In this document: positions 24,583 to 33,081 of the stretch, piece by piece
How the letters are laid out: the number at the start of each line of letters is the position of its first letter
How positions within the stretch are numbered: position 1 is the stretch's first letter
Assembly: GCF_016917755.1 (NCBI RefSeq)
Contig: NZ_CP070326.1
Location: 1,550,001 to 1,614,000 of the forward strand
DNA length: 64,000 bases
Direction of reading: 5' to 3'
DNA from: Streptomyces noursei
Lineage (GTDB): Bacteria > Actinomycetota > Actinomycetes > Streptomycetales > Streptomycetaceae
Notes under the pieces: generated by a model
Databases searched by the model: none
What the model saw: the letters and a program-made list of their open reading frames with translations, nothing else
Told to the model about the DNA's origin: nothing
Position numbers and translations under genes: made by a program

Positions 24583-26271
24583 ATGCTGATCTGCGGGCTG
24601 AAGCTGACACACGACGGCGGGCTCGCCGTCATCGAGGACGGCACGCTGCTGTGCAGCATCGAGATGGAGAAACTCGACGGCAATCCGCGCTACCAACCGC
24701 TGGACCACATGGAAACCGTCGAGGGCATCCTGGCCGGACAGGGAGTGAAGCTGTCCGACCTCGATGCCGTGGTGGTCGACGGGTGGATGGCGGCGCCGGG
24801 TGAACCCATGCCCATGCTGCGGGAGTTGACGCATCACGGGCGGTCGGTGGCCATCGAGGTCGCGCCGTACTCCGAGGGGGACGACAACGCCAAGGCGGCG
24901 CTGCATCGCTACGAGTTCGACGGCCTGCCGCTGGGCGACCGCGTCTTCCGGTACGCCAGTTATCACCACGTCACCCAGCATCTGCTCGGGGCCTACTGCA
25001 CCAGCCCGTTCGCCGCCCGCGGCGAATCCGCACTCGGGATCGTCTGGGACGGCGGCACGGTTCCCCGGCTGTACAGGGTGGACACCGCTCCCTTCCGGGT
25101 ACGGAGCCTGGGTCCCCTCTTCCCCCTCTACGGCAATGCCTTCGCCGACTACTGCGCCCAGTGGGACCCGTTCCGCTCCCGGGTGGCACCGCAGCAGGAC
25201 GAGCAGGAAATCACCAATGCCGCCGTGCCCCGGAATCTCGACGTGGCGGGCAAGGCGATGGCGTACGCCGCCCTGGGGCGGGACGAACCGGCCCTGTACC
25301 GGGCCTTCGACACCCAACTGGACCGTATTCCGCTCACGTTCGACACCGGCATCGAGCTGGCCGAGTGGTGCCGCGAGCACCGCGACGAGGTGTTGCCCGG
25401 CGGTTCGGAAGCCGACTTCATCGCGAGTTTCCAGGGCTATCTCGGCGCCAGGCTGCTGACCGCGCTGCGCGAACGCCTGGCGGAACTCGCACCTGACCTG
25501 CACAGCCCGAATCTGTGTCTGTCGGGCGGGTGCGCACTCAACATCAAGTGGAACAGTCTGATCCGGTCCAGTGGCCTCTTCGCCGAGGTATGGATTCCGC
25601 CGTTCCCGAACGACTCCGGCGCCGCGATCGGCACCGCGGTCGCGGAGATGGTGAGCCGGGAGGGCAGAACCGCCCTGGACTGGGATGTGTTCCGCGGCCC
25701 CCGGCTGCTGCCGGTGACCGACGTACCCGGGTGGACATGGGAACCCTGCGACGCCGCCGGGCTCGCCAAGGTGCTCCACGAAACCGCGGCGCCGGTCGTG
25801 GTCCTCAACGGGCGGGCCGAGTTGGGGCCCCGCGCGCTCGGCGGCCGCAGCATCCTCGCCCCGGCCACCGACCCGAAGACGAAGGACCGGCTCAACGACA
25901 TCAAGGGCCGCGCCAACTACCGCCCGGTCGCCCCGATCTGCCTGGAACACCGGGCACCGGAGATCTTCGCCCCCGGCTGCCCCGACCCGTACATGCTCTT
26001 CGACCACGAGGTACGCCCCGGGTGGCACACGAAGATCCCGGCCGTCGTCCACCTCGACGGCACGGCCCGACTGCAGACCGTCACCGAGCACGACAATCCA
26101 CTGCTGGCCGCGGTGCTCACGGAATACGAGCAGCTCAGCGGCGTACCGGTGCTGTGCAACACCAGCGCCAACGACCAAGGGTGCGGCTTCTTCCCCGACG
26201 TGAGCGCGGCGGCACGCTGGGACCGCGCGGACCTGCTCTGGTCGGACGGGCGCCTGTACTCCCGGAAGTGA
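24583..26271 (+). CDS. NodU/CmcH-type O-carbamoyltransferase
   Basis: 562 residues, full length for this family. An N-terminal Kae1-like domain begins MLICGLKLTHDGGLAVIEDG and carries HHVTQHLLGAYCTSPF and the LCLSGGCALN loop. The C-terminal YrdC-like domain (from about 370) has NGRAELGPRALGGRSILA and VLCNTSAN. Family members transfer the carbamoyl group of carbamoyl phosphate, through carbamoyl-AMP, to a hydroxyl of a natural product (as in cephamycin, novobiocin, tobramycin). With the hydroxylase and decarboxylase nearby, a phenol or indole hydroxyl is a reasonable acceptor. ATG 24583 follows a GGAAG motif. A strong terminator follows, marking the end of the block. Confidence 0.94.
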   Translation: MLICGLKLTHDGGLAVIEDGTLLCSIEMEKLDGNPRYQPLDHMETVEGILAGQGVKLSDLDAVVVDGWMAAPGEPMPMLRELTHHGRSVAIEVAPYSEGDDNAKAALHRYEFDGLPLGDRVFRYASYHHVTQHLLGAYCTSPFAARGESALGIVWDGGTVPRLYRVDTAPFRVRSLGPLFPLYGNAFADYCAQWDPFRSRVAPQQDEQEITNAAVPRNLDVAGKAMAYAALGRDEPALYRAFDTQLDRIPLTFDTGIELAEWCREHRDEVLPGGSEADFIASFQGYLGARLLTALRERLAELAPDLHSPNLCLSGGCALNIKWNSLIRSSGLFAEVWIPPFPNDSGAAIGTAVAEMVSREGRTALDWDVFRGPRLLPVTDVPGWTWEPCDAAGLAKVLHETAAPVVVLNGRAELGPRALGGRSILAPATDPKTKDRLNDIKGRANYRPVAPICLEHRAPEIFAPGCPDPYMLFDHEVRPGWHTKIPAVVHLDGTARLQTVTEHDNPLLAAVLTEYEQLSGVPVLCNTSANDQGCGFFPDVSAAARWDRADLLWSDGRLYSRK

Positions 26272-26279
26272 CTGCGCAC

Positions 26280-26323
26280 GAGCGGGCAGGCCCTGACCGC
26301 CACTGGCCAGGGCCTGCCCGCTC
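26280..26323 (+). terminator. 16-bp-stem terminator
   Basis: Perfect 16-bp stem (26280-26295 with 26308-26323, starting GAGCGGGCAGG) and a 12-base loop, 8 bp after the carbamoyltransferase stop. It is the strongest hairpin in the window. Confidence 0.92.
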
Positions 26324-26490
26324 CATTCCTCGGTCCACCTCCAGGGCGGCAGCATCCCCCAACGGGGGCTAGCCCCAGCACAGTTGGCGGGCCTGCCGGA
26401 TGGGCCACCGTTGCGATGCGAAGCAGGATCGTCGAGGAGTACCCGACCGAGGCTTTCGAGAGGGAGATTCCTGAAGGCAGGGGGGGCGGG

Positions 26491-27864
26491 ATGCGGGTCC
26501 GATGTGCTGTATGGGTGATGGTGGTGCTGGCTGCTCTGGTGGCAGCAGGCGGGGTGGCCGTGGCGCGTCCTGCCGGGCATGGCACCGAGGAGAGCGTGGC
26601 GTTCCGCAGTGGGGACTTGACGCTGCACGGTACGGTCACGGCGCCTGCCGGGGCGGCCGGGCGGCGGCCCGGGATCGTGCTGGTGCACGGTTCGGGTCCC
26701 GAGAAGCGGGCGAACTACCAGGCCGAGGTCCAGGCCATGGCACGAGTCGGGTTCGTGGTCCTCAGCTACGACAAACGAACCACGGGCTACTCGCAGACAC
26801 AGCGGTCCTACGCCCAACTCGCCGACGACGCCCTGGCCGGCGCCCGGTTGCTGAGCAGGCGCGCCGATGTGGATCCCCACAAGGTCGGGCTCTGGGGATT
26901 CAGCGAGGGCGGCTGGGTCGCTCCGCTGGCAGCCTCGCGCTCGACGCAGGTCTCGTACGTGGTGCTGGTCGGCACATCCGGGGTGTCCCCGGCCAGGCAG
27001 TCGGCGTGGTCCCTGGAGAACAAGCTTCGGCACGCAGGCGTCGCAGGATCACCACTGCGGACCCTGTCGGTCACCGCGACGCGGTTTCTCACGGATGCCG
27101 GTCTGCTCCCGGAGGCGGATTACGACCCGATGCCGGCGCTACGGCGGCTACGCCAACCCGTGCTCGCCATGTGGGGAAACGACCAGCAGTCACCTCCCGT
27201 GGAAAGCGCCGGCGCCGTCGAGAAGGCACTGCGCGACGGCGGCAACACCGACGTGACGCTCCGCTTCTTCCCGCACGCCGACCACAAACTCCACGCCTCA
27301 CCCGACGGTTTCCAGCGGGGCAGGCAGCTGACGCCCGGCTACGTCGACACCATGGCGTCCTGGGTGGCAGGACACGGGCACCGGGCCGACGACGCCCCGC
27401 CCCGCCAGGTCCGGCAGAGCCACGCTCTGGCCCCTCTCCGCGGATACCAGTCATCCGCGGCACAGGCCGCAGGCATCCTGTTCATGGTCGTTTCGTTCGC
27501 CGCGTACCTGTTGGCGGAACTGGTGCGGCGCCTGCGCGGGCGCCCTTGCGCTCCCGGGGCCGGCCGGGCACCGCGATGGCTGGCCGCGACCGGACTGGCC
27601 ACCGTGCTCGGCTTCCTGGGATACCTCGGCCTCGTGGCGACGACGCTGACCCCCGGCCCGGTGCTCGGCAGCCGTCCAGTGCTCTGGCTCGTCCTGCAAC
27701 TCCTGACGGCCGGGACGGCACTGGCGACCGCGGCCACCGCCCTGGGCTGGTGGCGGGCCAGGGCCTCGGCACCGGGCCGGACCCACGCCCGCCTCGGGCT
27801 GCTGGCGCTCGCCGGCGCGGTGTTCGCTCCCTGGGCACTGTTCTGGGGCCTGATGACGCCGTAG
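26491..27864 (+). CDS. Alpha/beta hydrolase with C-terminal membrane segments
   Basis: 457 residues. An N-terminal hydrophobic segment (AVWVMVVLAALVAAGGVAVA) acts as signal or anchor. The hydrolase domain (about 35-310) has GSGP oxyanion region after LVHG, nucleophile elbow GFSEGG, acid in WGNDQQ and the His in FPHADHKLH. The remaining 140 residues form three or four transmembrane helices. The arrangement suggests an extracytoplasmic esterase/peptidase domain anchored in the membrane. ATG 26491 has a G-run 3-12 bp upstream; an upstream ATG at 26416 would bury the signal sequence, so it is not used. Confidence 0.85.
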   Translation: MRVRCAVWVMVVLAALVAAGGVAVARPAGHGTEESVAFRSGDLTLHGTVTAPAGAAGRRPGIVLVHGSGPEKRANYQAEVQAMARVGFVVLSYDKRTTGYSQTQRSYAQLADDALAGARLLSRRADVDPHKVGLWGFSEGGWVAPLAASRSTQVSYVVLVGTSGVSPARQSAWSLENKLRHAGVAGSPLRTLSVTATRFLTDAGLLPEADYDPMPALRRLRQPVLAMWGNDQQSPPVESAGAVEKALRDGGNTDVTLRFFPHADHKLHASPDGFQRGRQLTPGYVDTMASWVAGHGHRADDAPPRQVRQSHALAPLRGYQSSAAQAAGILFMVVSFAAYLLAELVRRLRGRPCAPGAGRAPRWLAATGLATVLGFLGYLGLVATTLTPGPVLGSRPVLWLVLQLLTAGTALATAATALGWWRARASAPGRTHARLGLLALAGAVFAPWALFWGLMTP

Positions 27865-27930
27865 TCGACGCACCCCGAGGACGGCCGTGTGGACGGCACC
27901 AGGGTCTGTCCCGCTAGGGGACTCGAACGT

Positions 27931-28821
27931 CTAGGGCGTCAGTGCCTGGTGCTCCTCGCCGATGGCCTTGTCGTAGAGGGATTTGATGGCGTCGTTGAAG
28001 TAGGGGCTGTAGGAGGTGTCGTCGGTGTCACCGCCGGTCTGGTAGCCACCGATGACACCGATGACCTCGCCGGTACGTGTGGCGCGGTTGAAGTGGGTCA
28101 GCCAGGGGCTGCCGCTGGTTCCGCCGCTGTAGCCGGTGCAGTCCACCTTCATCTGGTCCGTCTGGAACTTCGTGGCCTTGTTGACGCACGAGATGGGGTC
28201 CTGGCCGCTGGCCGGATAGCCGGTGATCCGCACGTCGTTGCCGTAACCGGCGTTGTAGCCGAAGCTGTTGGCGCCCAGGACATCGGCGATCCGCTTGCCG
28301 TCGAGCTTGCCGACGATGACGAACCCCACGTCGTATCCGGGATCGGAGGACTGCGCCCAGTGGTCGTCCACCACCATCTTGGTGATCGGCCAAACGCCGT
28401 TGGGGGTCTGCCCGTCGCGGTAGCCGGGGACGAACGCCAGGTCCGTCTGGTAGCCGCCGTCCTTGCCGGTGTGGATGCAGTGTGCCGCGGTGATCACCAC
28501 GGACTTGCCGGGGCTGTCCACAACGCTCCCGGTGCAGAAGTGGTCGCCGTTGCCGCCGTGACTGAACACCGCGCCCACCCGGGCGTTGGAAGTGGTCGGC
28601 GGTGGGGTGTGCGAGATCCCCGGCTGGTGACGGAAGGGCCGTGCGCCCCGCATCCGTTGTGCGGACCAGGCATGCGCGGCCCCGGTGGCACCGGCGAACG
28701 GCGAGGACGAGGGAATTGCGGAGACCAGAGTGCCCTGTGCCGGGACGTCGCTGGTGGCACAACCCGACACGGCAGCCAGACCGGCGAGCATGACGACTGT
28801 TACAGCAGACCTATGGCGCAT
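27931..28821 (-). CDS. Trypsin-like serine protease lipoprotein
   Basis: 296 residues. The leader ends with a lipobox AVSGC, so the protein should be lipid-anchored outside. The protease domain (about 80-290) has VITAAHC (His), YDVGFVIV (Asp) and GYSGGTSGSPW (Ser), with a Cys pair around FCTG and the catalytic HC as in chymotrypsin-like proteases. It is close to the group of actinomycete exported serine peptidases with unknown targets. The gene converges with the alpha/beta hydrolase and has no obvious operon partner. Confidence 0.9.
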   Translation of the reverse strand: MRHRSAVTVVMLAGLAAVSGCATSDVPAQGTLVSAIPSSSPFAGATGAAHAWSAQRMRGARPFRHQPGISHTPPPTTSNARVGAVFSHGGNGDHFCTGSVVDSPGKSVVITAAHCIHTGKDGGYQTDLAFVPGYRDGQTPNGVWPITKMVVDDHWAQSSDPGYDVGFVIVGKLDGKRIADVLGANSFGYNAGYGNDVRITGYPASGQDPISCVNKATKFQTDQMKVDCTGYSGGTSGSPWLTHFNRATRTGEVIGVIGGYQTGGDTDDTSYSPYFNDAIKSLYDKAIGEEHQALTP

Positions 28822-28994
28822 GGTGGGATGGTAGGCACCTACCGTGCAGTTCAGGGGCGCCTGGCCACTGCTACTGGTGTTCCCCGCAGAGCGCTGGTGC
28901 GCCCCGTATTGGCGACTTCGCGCCCTGCCGACCGCCGCTCCGCCACCGGCCGGCTTGCGCGCCAGCCGGCTCGGTGCCGGGCCGGCTGGCGGGA

Positions 28995-29645
28995 TCAGCT
29001 TGTCAGGCCCGCGTCCCGTGCCAGGAGTGCCGCCTGTACCCGGTTCGCGCAGTCCAGTTTGGCCAGGATCCGGCTCACGTAGGTTTTGACCGTCGCCTCG
29101 CTCATGTGGAGTCGCTGCCCGGCGTCCGCGTTGGAGCGGCCCTCGCCCAGGAGGGCCAGCACCTCCAGTTCGCGTTCGGTCAGTGTCTCCAGCCGGCGGC
29201 GCTGCTCGGCGCGGAGCGTGGTCCGGCCGGACGCCAGCGAGTCCACGACGTGACGGGTGGCGCCCGGCGACAGGTACGCCTGACCGGCGGCCGCGGCGCG
29301 CACCGCGCGGATGAGTTCCGCGGGTGCCGAGTCCTTGAGCAAGAAGCCCGCGCTGCCCTCGGTCAGCGCGTGCAGCACGTTCTGCTGCGCGCCGAAGGTC
29401 GTGAGGATCAGTACGCGGGTGTCGGGGACGGTCCGGCGTAGTTCGGTCAGGGCTGTCAGCCCGTCCATGACCGGCATCTGGATGTCGAGCAGCGCCACAT
29501 CGATCCGCTGGGCACGTGCCAACTCGATCGCCTCGCGGCCGTTGGCCGCCTCCGCGATCACGTCGATGTCGTCGGCCGAGGTGAGAATCATCCTGATGCC
29601 GGCCCGGATGAGCGGCTCGTCATCGGTGATGAGAACCCTGATCAC
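28995..29645 (-). CDS. NarL/FixJ-type response regulator
   Basis: 216 residues: receiver domain (DDEP acidic pair, phospho-acceptor Asp in ALLDIQMPVMDG near residue 53, switch Thr in ILTTFG, Lys in LLKDSAP) and LuxR-type HTH (LTERELEVLALLGEGRSNAD, EATVKTYVSRILAKL). It pairs with the histidine kinase gene 96 bp upstream on the same strand. GTG 29645 has AGGAG 6 bp upstream. The neighbouring truncated regulator at 6.9 kb shows what is normally present at this N-terminus. Confidence 0.95.
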   Translation of the reverse strand: MIRVLITDDEPLIRAGIRMILTSADDIDVIAEAANGREAIELARAQRIDVALLDIQMPVMDGLTALTELRRTVPDTRVLILTTFGAQQNVLHALTEGSAGFLLKDSAPAELIRAVRAAAAGQAYLSPGATRHVVDSLASGRTTLRAEQRRRLETLTERELEVLALLGEGRSNADAGQRLHMSEATVKTYVSRILAKLDCANRVQAALLARDAGLTS

Positions 29646-29741
29646 GTCTCTCCTGCGCTGTCCCGAGCGGTCATCCTGACATCATCCCCGAACGAGCCCG
29701 CCCGCATGAGCCCCCTCCGGTCACCACGAAGCCGGTCTCCG

Positions 29742-31565
29742 TCAGTTCCTGACCTCGAAGGACTTCTTCTCGATCAGCCTGCCATCCTTGAAGCAGAACC
29801 GGAAAACCGGGTCCTTGTACCAGGCGCTCCCGGCCTCGGTGGACATCAGGGCGAGGCACTTCGCCCCCTTCGGCTCCGGCGGCGCGCCCTTGTCCAGACC
29901 GTTGACCAGGAACGAGTCGCCGTGCGGCAGCCGCGCACGGACCTCCGCCTCGGACTGGCCCACCTTCACCGCGTCGTACTGCTTCGGATCGATCGTGGCC
30001 TTGTCCGACTCCCCCGCCAGGAAGAGCGCGGCGAGGACCCCGGCGACCATCAGCAGCACCAGGATCGCTGCCGCAATCCCGCAACCGATCGCTATGCCGC
30101 TTCGCTTCTTGTTCTTGGTCATTGCCCTGACCAGCTCCTTCGGCAGACCGCTCCCGTCGATGACCAGGTCACCCTCGCCCGGAGCGACCGCCGGGTTCTG
30201 CTGCCGAAAGTCGTGTGTCGGATCGACGAACGTCGCCGTCGCTCCCCCGGCGGCGCGGCTTGGGGCACCGCCCTCCGGCGGGGTGTAGGGCAGCACCCCG
30301 GCCAGCCGGAAGCCGCCGTCCGCGGTCCGGCCGGTGTGCACCATGCCTCCGACGAGTCGGGTCCGCTCCCCGAGCCCGGTCAAGCCCTGGCCGCCGCTCA
30401 CCACGCTCCGTTGGCCATCCGCTGTCCCTGGGGCGGCGGCGTTGACGACCTCCACCACCAGGGCATCCGGCTCGTAGCGCAGCTCGATGGCGATCGAGGC
30501 ACCCGGGGCGTGCTTGTGGGCGTTGGTCAGGCCCTCCTGCACGACGCGGTACGCCGCGTGATCGGCGGTCGGGGCGAGCGGGCGGGGTTCGCCCGAGCGC
30601 CGCAGCTCCACGGTCGTCCCCGCGCTCCGGGACGCCGCCACCAGGCCCTCGATGCCGGCCACCCCGCGCGACGACGCCATCGCGTCCTCCTCCCCCATGG
30701 CCTGCAGGGCCTGGGAGGCACTGTCCTGCCGGGGATTCTCGGTGCCGTCCCGGAGCAGCCCCACCACCTCGCGCAGCTCGTGCATCGCGGCCACCGATGC
30801 CTCGCGCAGCACCCCTACGGCCTCCCGCTGCCGTCCGGTCAGCTCCCGATCCACTTCCAGTGCGCCGGCGTGCACCGAGATGAGCGTGAGCTGATGCCCG
30901 AGGCTGTCGTGCATGTCCTGCGCGATGCGCTGACGCTCCCGCATCCGGGCCTGTCCGGCGATCATCGCGCGTTCGCGCAGCAGCTGGGCGTTGTACTCCC
31001 GAAGGGTGTCCGCCAGCGTGCGGCGCTGCGACCAGTAGCGACTGATCAGGCCGGGTACGACGAGCACGACCAGCAGGAACGGGGCGGCGAAGGCCAGGAA
31101 GAGCAGTGCGGGGGACGCGACCTGCAGGAGCCACAGGCCGAGGGCGAGGACATACGCGGTGGCGAAGGTGAGGGCCGCCCTGCCGACCCCGCTGATCCGC
31201 CGCCCGGCCGACCATGCGGCGACCAGAACCAGCGGGCCGAGGCCGCCGAACTCGGTCGAACCGATGGCGGTGATCAGAAGCACCGCCGCGGGCAGGACCC
31301 GGCGCAACAGTGACAGCAGCGCAGCGGCCAGGGCCACCGCCACGATCCGTACGGTGCCCCCGGTGCCCAGGGCCTCGCCGGCGGCCGCCAGCAGGCCGAG
31401 CACCAGGCTCAGCAGCACTTCACCCGCGACGCGCCCAGGCGTCCACATCCCGGGGGCGAACAGCGCCCTGCCCGAATCGGTCAGCCGCCGGGGCGCCGTG
31501 CGCAACCATGCCGCCAGCGCTCGGCGAGCCGATACCACAGGGCCTGTACGTTCCACACGAGTCAC
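29742..31565 (-). CDS. Sensor histidine kinase with extra C-terminal domain
   Basis: 607 residues. Four to six hydrophobic segments span residues 48-175. A HisKA_3 dimerisation domain follows with phospho-His H219 in DMHDSLGHQL, and a HATPase domain at about 335-425 (N-box VVQEGLTNAHKHA, G-box GGQGLTGLGER). This much is a standard NarX-like kinase. Beyond it lies a linker, then KNKKRSG, one transmembrane helix (490-517) and a 90-residue outer domain (DAVKVGQSEAEVRARLPHGD, two Cys) resembling SmpA/BamE-like or small lipoprotein domains. An ATG at codon 482 means this tail could once have been a separate gene. It could be a second sensor module. It partners the response regulator downstream. 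Confidence 0.9.
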   Translation of the reverse strand: MTRVERTGPVVSARRALAAWLRTAPRRLTDSGRALFAPGMWTPGRVAGEVLLSLVLGLLAAAGEALGTGGTVRIVAVALAAALLSLLRRVLPAAVLLITAIGSTEFGGLGPLVLVAAWSAGRRISGVGRAALTFATAYVLALGLWLLQVASPALLFLAFAAPFLLVVLVVPGLISRYWSQRRTLADTLREYNAQLLRERAMIAGQARMRERQRIAQDMHDSLGHQLTLISVHAGALEVDRELTGRQREAVGVLREASVAAMHELREVVGLLRDGTENPRQDSASQALQAMGEEDAMASSRGVAGIEGLVAASRSAGTTVELRRSGEPRPLAPTADHAAYRVVQEGLTNAHKHAPGASIAIELRYEPDALVVEVVNAAAPGTADGQRSVVSGGQGLTGLGERTRLVGGMVHTGRTADGGFRLAGVLPYTPPEGGAPSRAAGGATATFVDPTHDFRQQNPAVAPGEGDLVIDGSGLPKELVRAMTKNKKRSGIAIGCGIAAAILVLLMVAGVLAALFLAGESDKATIDPKQYDAVKVGQSEAEVRARLPHGDSFLVNGLDKGAPPEPKGAKCLALMSTEAGSAWYKDPVFRFCFKDGRLIEKKSFEVRN

Positions 31566-32171
31566 GCGGCCACGTTAGGCAGCGGTGGCCGGAAACCGCA
31601 CCCGCCATTGGTCGCGTCGGCCCACGACGAAAGTTGACCGGACGCAGCCGACCGCCGTCACTGCCGACCGTCACCACTGCCGTCCGGAAAGCTGTGCAGA
31701 CGGCAGAGCAGGGGCATCAGCACACCATCCCCGAGCCGAGCAGTCAGCGCGCCAACCGCCAGCGCCGCGGCAGCCGAGGCGAGCGGCCCACAGGCTTCGA
31801 CATGCGTGCCGGTGTCTTCCACGGCACTGTCACCGTGGCCTCGATCCGCCTCCGGCTCACGGCATGATCAGCCAGCTTCCAGGGCCTCGGCCCGCTTCGC
31901 GAGGTCTGCCGCAATGTCGTCCCGGTCCGGTCCGTGCAGCCGCAGGCTATGGGCGGCCTCCCGCATCAGCGCCGGCTCGTCCGGCCGTCTGGCCTGGTCT
32001 GGTCTGGTCTGGTCTGGTCTGGTCTGGTCTGGTCTGGCACCAGCGCAGCATGCCGGTTCTGGTGGTCGCGTGCTGGTGCCCCGGCGCAGAGTGGGGGCGG
32101 TGGCGACGGGCGTGCCGATGGCGCGGCGCCGGCGGGCCAAGCGCCTCCGCCATAGCGTTCACCTTCAACTC
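31566..32171. other. Non-coding stretch upstream of the DUF4097 gene
   Basis: About 600 bp with no convincing gene. It contains the kinase promoter side, a CTGGT pentamer array (31994-32038) and a minus-strand scrap near 31868-31990 (REAAHSLRLHGPDRDDIAAD) that may be the tail of a lost gene. Confidence 0.45.
31994..32038. repeat. CTGGT pentamer array, about nine copies
   Basis: Uninterrupted CTGGT units over about 44 bp. The five-base unit would change frame with each gain or loss, but no intact gene covers it. Confidence 0.95.
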
Positions 32172-32227
32172 ATTGCAACGATTGGCCACTTGAGCATTGC
32201 GTTACCCGAGAGGGCGTTGCAACGATT
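32172..32227. promoter_or_regulatory. Paired GTTGCAACGATT-like boxes upstream of DUF4097 gene
   Basis: ATTGCAACGATT (32172-32183) and GTTGCAACGATT (32216-32227) are direct repeats 44 bp apart, about four helical turns. The second contains the self-complementary octamer GTTGCAAC. They lie 120-180 bp upstream of the DUF4097 start in an AT-richer patch and look like two operators for one regulator, not encoded next door. Confidence 0.5.
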
Positions 32228-32350
32228 TCTCTCAATCTACCTGCAGGGATGCACTTTTCACGCAAAGAACTCGTTGTCGAGTCACGGAAAGCAACGTAGC
32301 GTTTCCATCGTTCGGAAACAGCCGGACCGCAAACACAAAGGGAGCGCACA

Positions 32351-33013
32351 ATGCAGAAGTTCGACACCCCCACCCCGATCTCCGCCGTCCTGAACATCCC
32401 CGCCGGGCGCGTCCAGTTCATCGCCGCGGAGCGGGCCGACACCGTGGTCGAGGTCCTGCCCGCCAACGCCTCGAAGGGCCGGGATCTGAAGGCGGCGGAG
32501 CAGACCTCGGTGGAATACGCCGACGGGGTCCTGCGGATCGTTTCGGCGGCGAAGGACCAGTACTTCGGCCCTTCGGGGTCGGTCGAGGTGACGGTCAAGC
32601 TGCCCGCCGGTTCGCGAGTTGAGGCCAGGACCGCCAGCGCCGAACTGCGGACCCTCGGCCGACTCGGCGACGTCGTCTTCGAAGGGGCTTACCGCCAGAT
32701 CAAGTTGGACGAGATCGCCGGCCTGCACCTCACCGCGGTCGACGGCGACGTCGAGGTCGGCCGGCTGGGTGGGCCTGCGGAGATCAGCACCGCACGGGGC
32801 GACATCCGGATCACTGAGGCCACCGGCGGCAAGGTCGTGCTCCACACCCAGGCCGGCGACATCTCGATCGGCGCCGCCAGCGGCGTCTCGGCCGCCCTCG
32901 ATGCCGGCACCGCCCACGGCCGCGTCAGCAACGCACTTAAGAACGACGGCACCGCCGACCTCGACATCCGCGCCACCACCTCCCACGGCGACATCACCGC
33001 CCGCAGCCTCTGA
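32351..33013 (+). CDS. DUF4097-type beta-repeat protein
   Basis: 220 residues made of short degenerate beta repeats (for example EISTARGDIRITEATGGKVV, LHTQAGDISIGAASG), the pattern of DUF4097 adhesin-like or bactofilin-like right-handed beta structures. There is no signal peptide and no transmembrane segment, so it is cytoplasmic. Such proteins often sit beside toxin-antitoxin or transporter genes, but their function is not established. ATG 32351 has AGGGAG 7 bp upstream. A heptamer repeat and a serine hydrolase follow, probably in one transcript (68-bp gap). Confidence 0.82.
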   Translation: MQKFDTPTPISAVLNIPAGRVQFIAAERADTVVEVLPANASKGRDLKAAEQTSVEYADGVLRIVSAAKDQYFGPSGSVEVTVKLPAGSRVEARTASAELRTLGRLGDVVFEGAYRQIKLDEIAGLHLTAVDGDVEVGRLGGPAEISTARGDIRITEATGGKVVLHTQAGDISIGAASGVSAALDAGTAHGRVSNALKNDGTADLDIRATTSHGDITARSL

Positions 33014-33020
33014 CCGCCCG

Positions 33021-33055
33021 ACCAACCACCAACCACCAACCACCAACCACCAACC
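33021..33055. repeat. ACCAACC heptamer array, five copies
   Basis: Five perfect copies directly after the DUF4097 stop codon and before the ribosome-binding site (AAGGAG) of the serine hydrolase. Copy-number change would alter the spacing in the presumed operon but not a reading frame. Confidence 0.97.
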
Positions 33056-33081
33056 ACACGCATCTCATAAGGAGCCACACC

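Noticed and set aside
17790..26271. Direct assignment as a physostigmine cluster
   Set aside because: No acetyltransferase is present, an amine oxidase is added, and the methyltransferase set cannot be matched from sequence by eye. Kept only as an analogy.
24298..27033. 911-codon open frame on the minus strand
   Set aside because: Antisense to the intact carbamoyltransferase and hydrolase; high GC keeps the opposite frame open. No family motifs.
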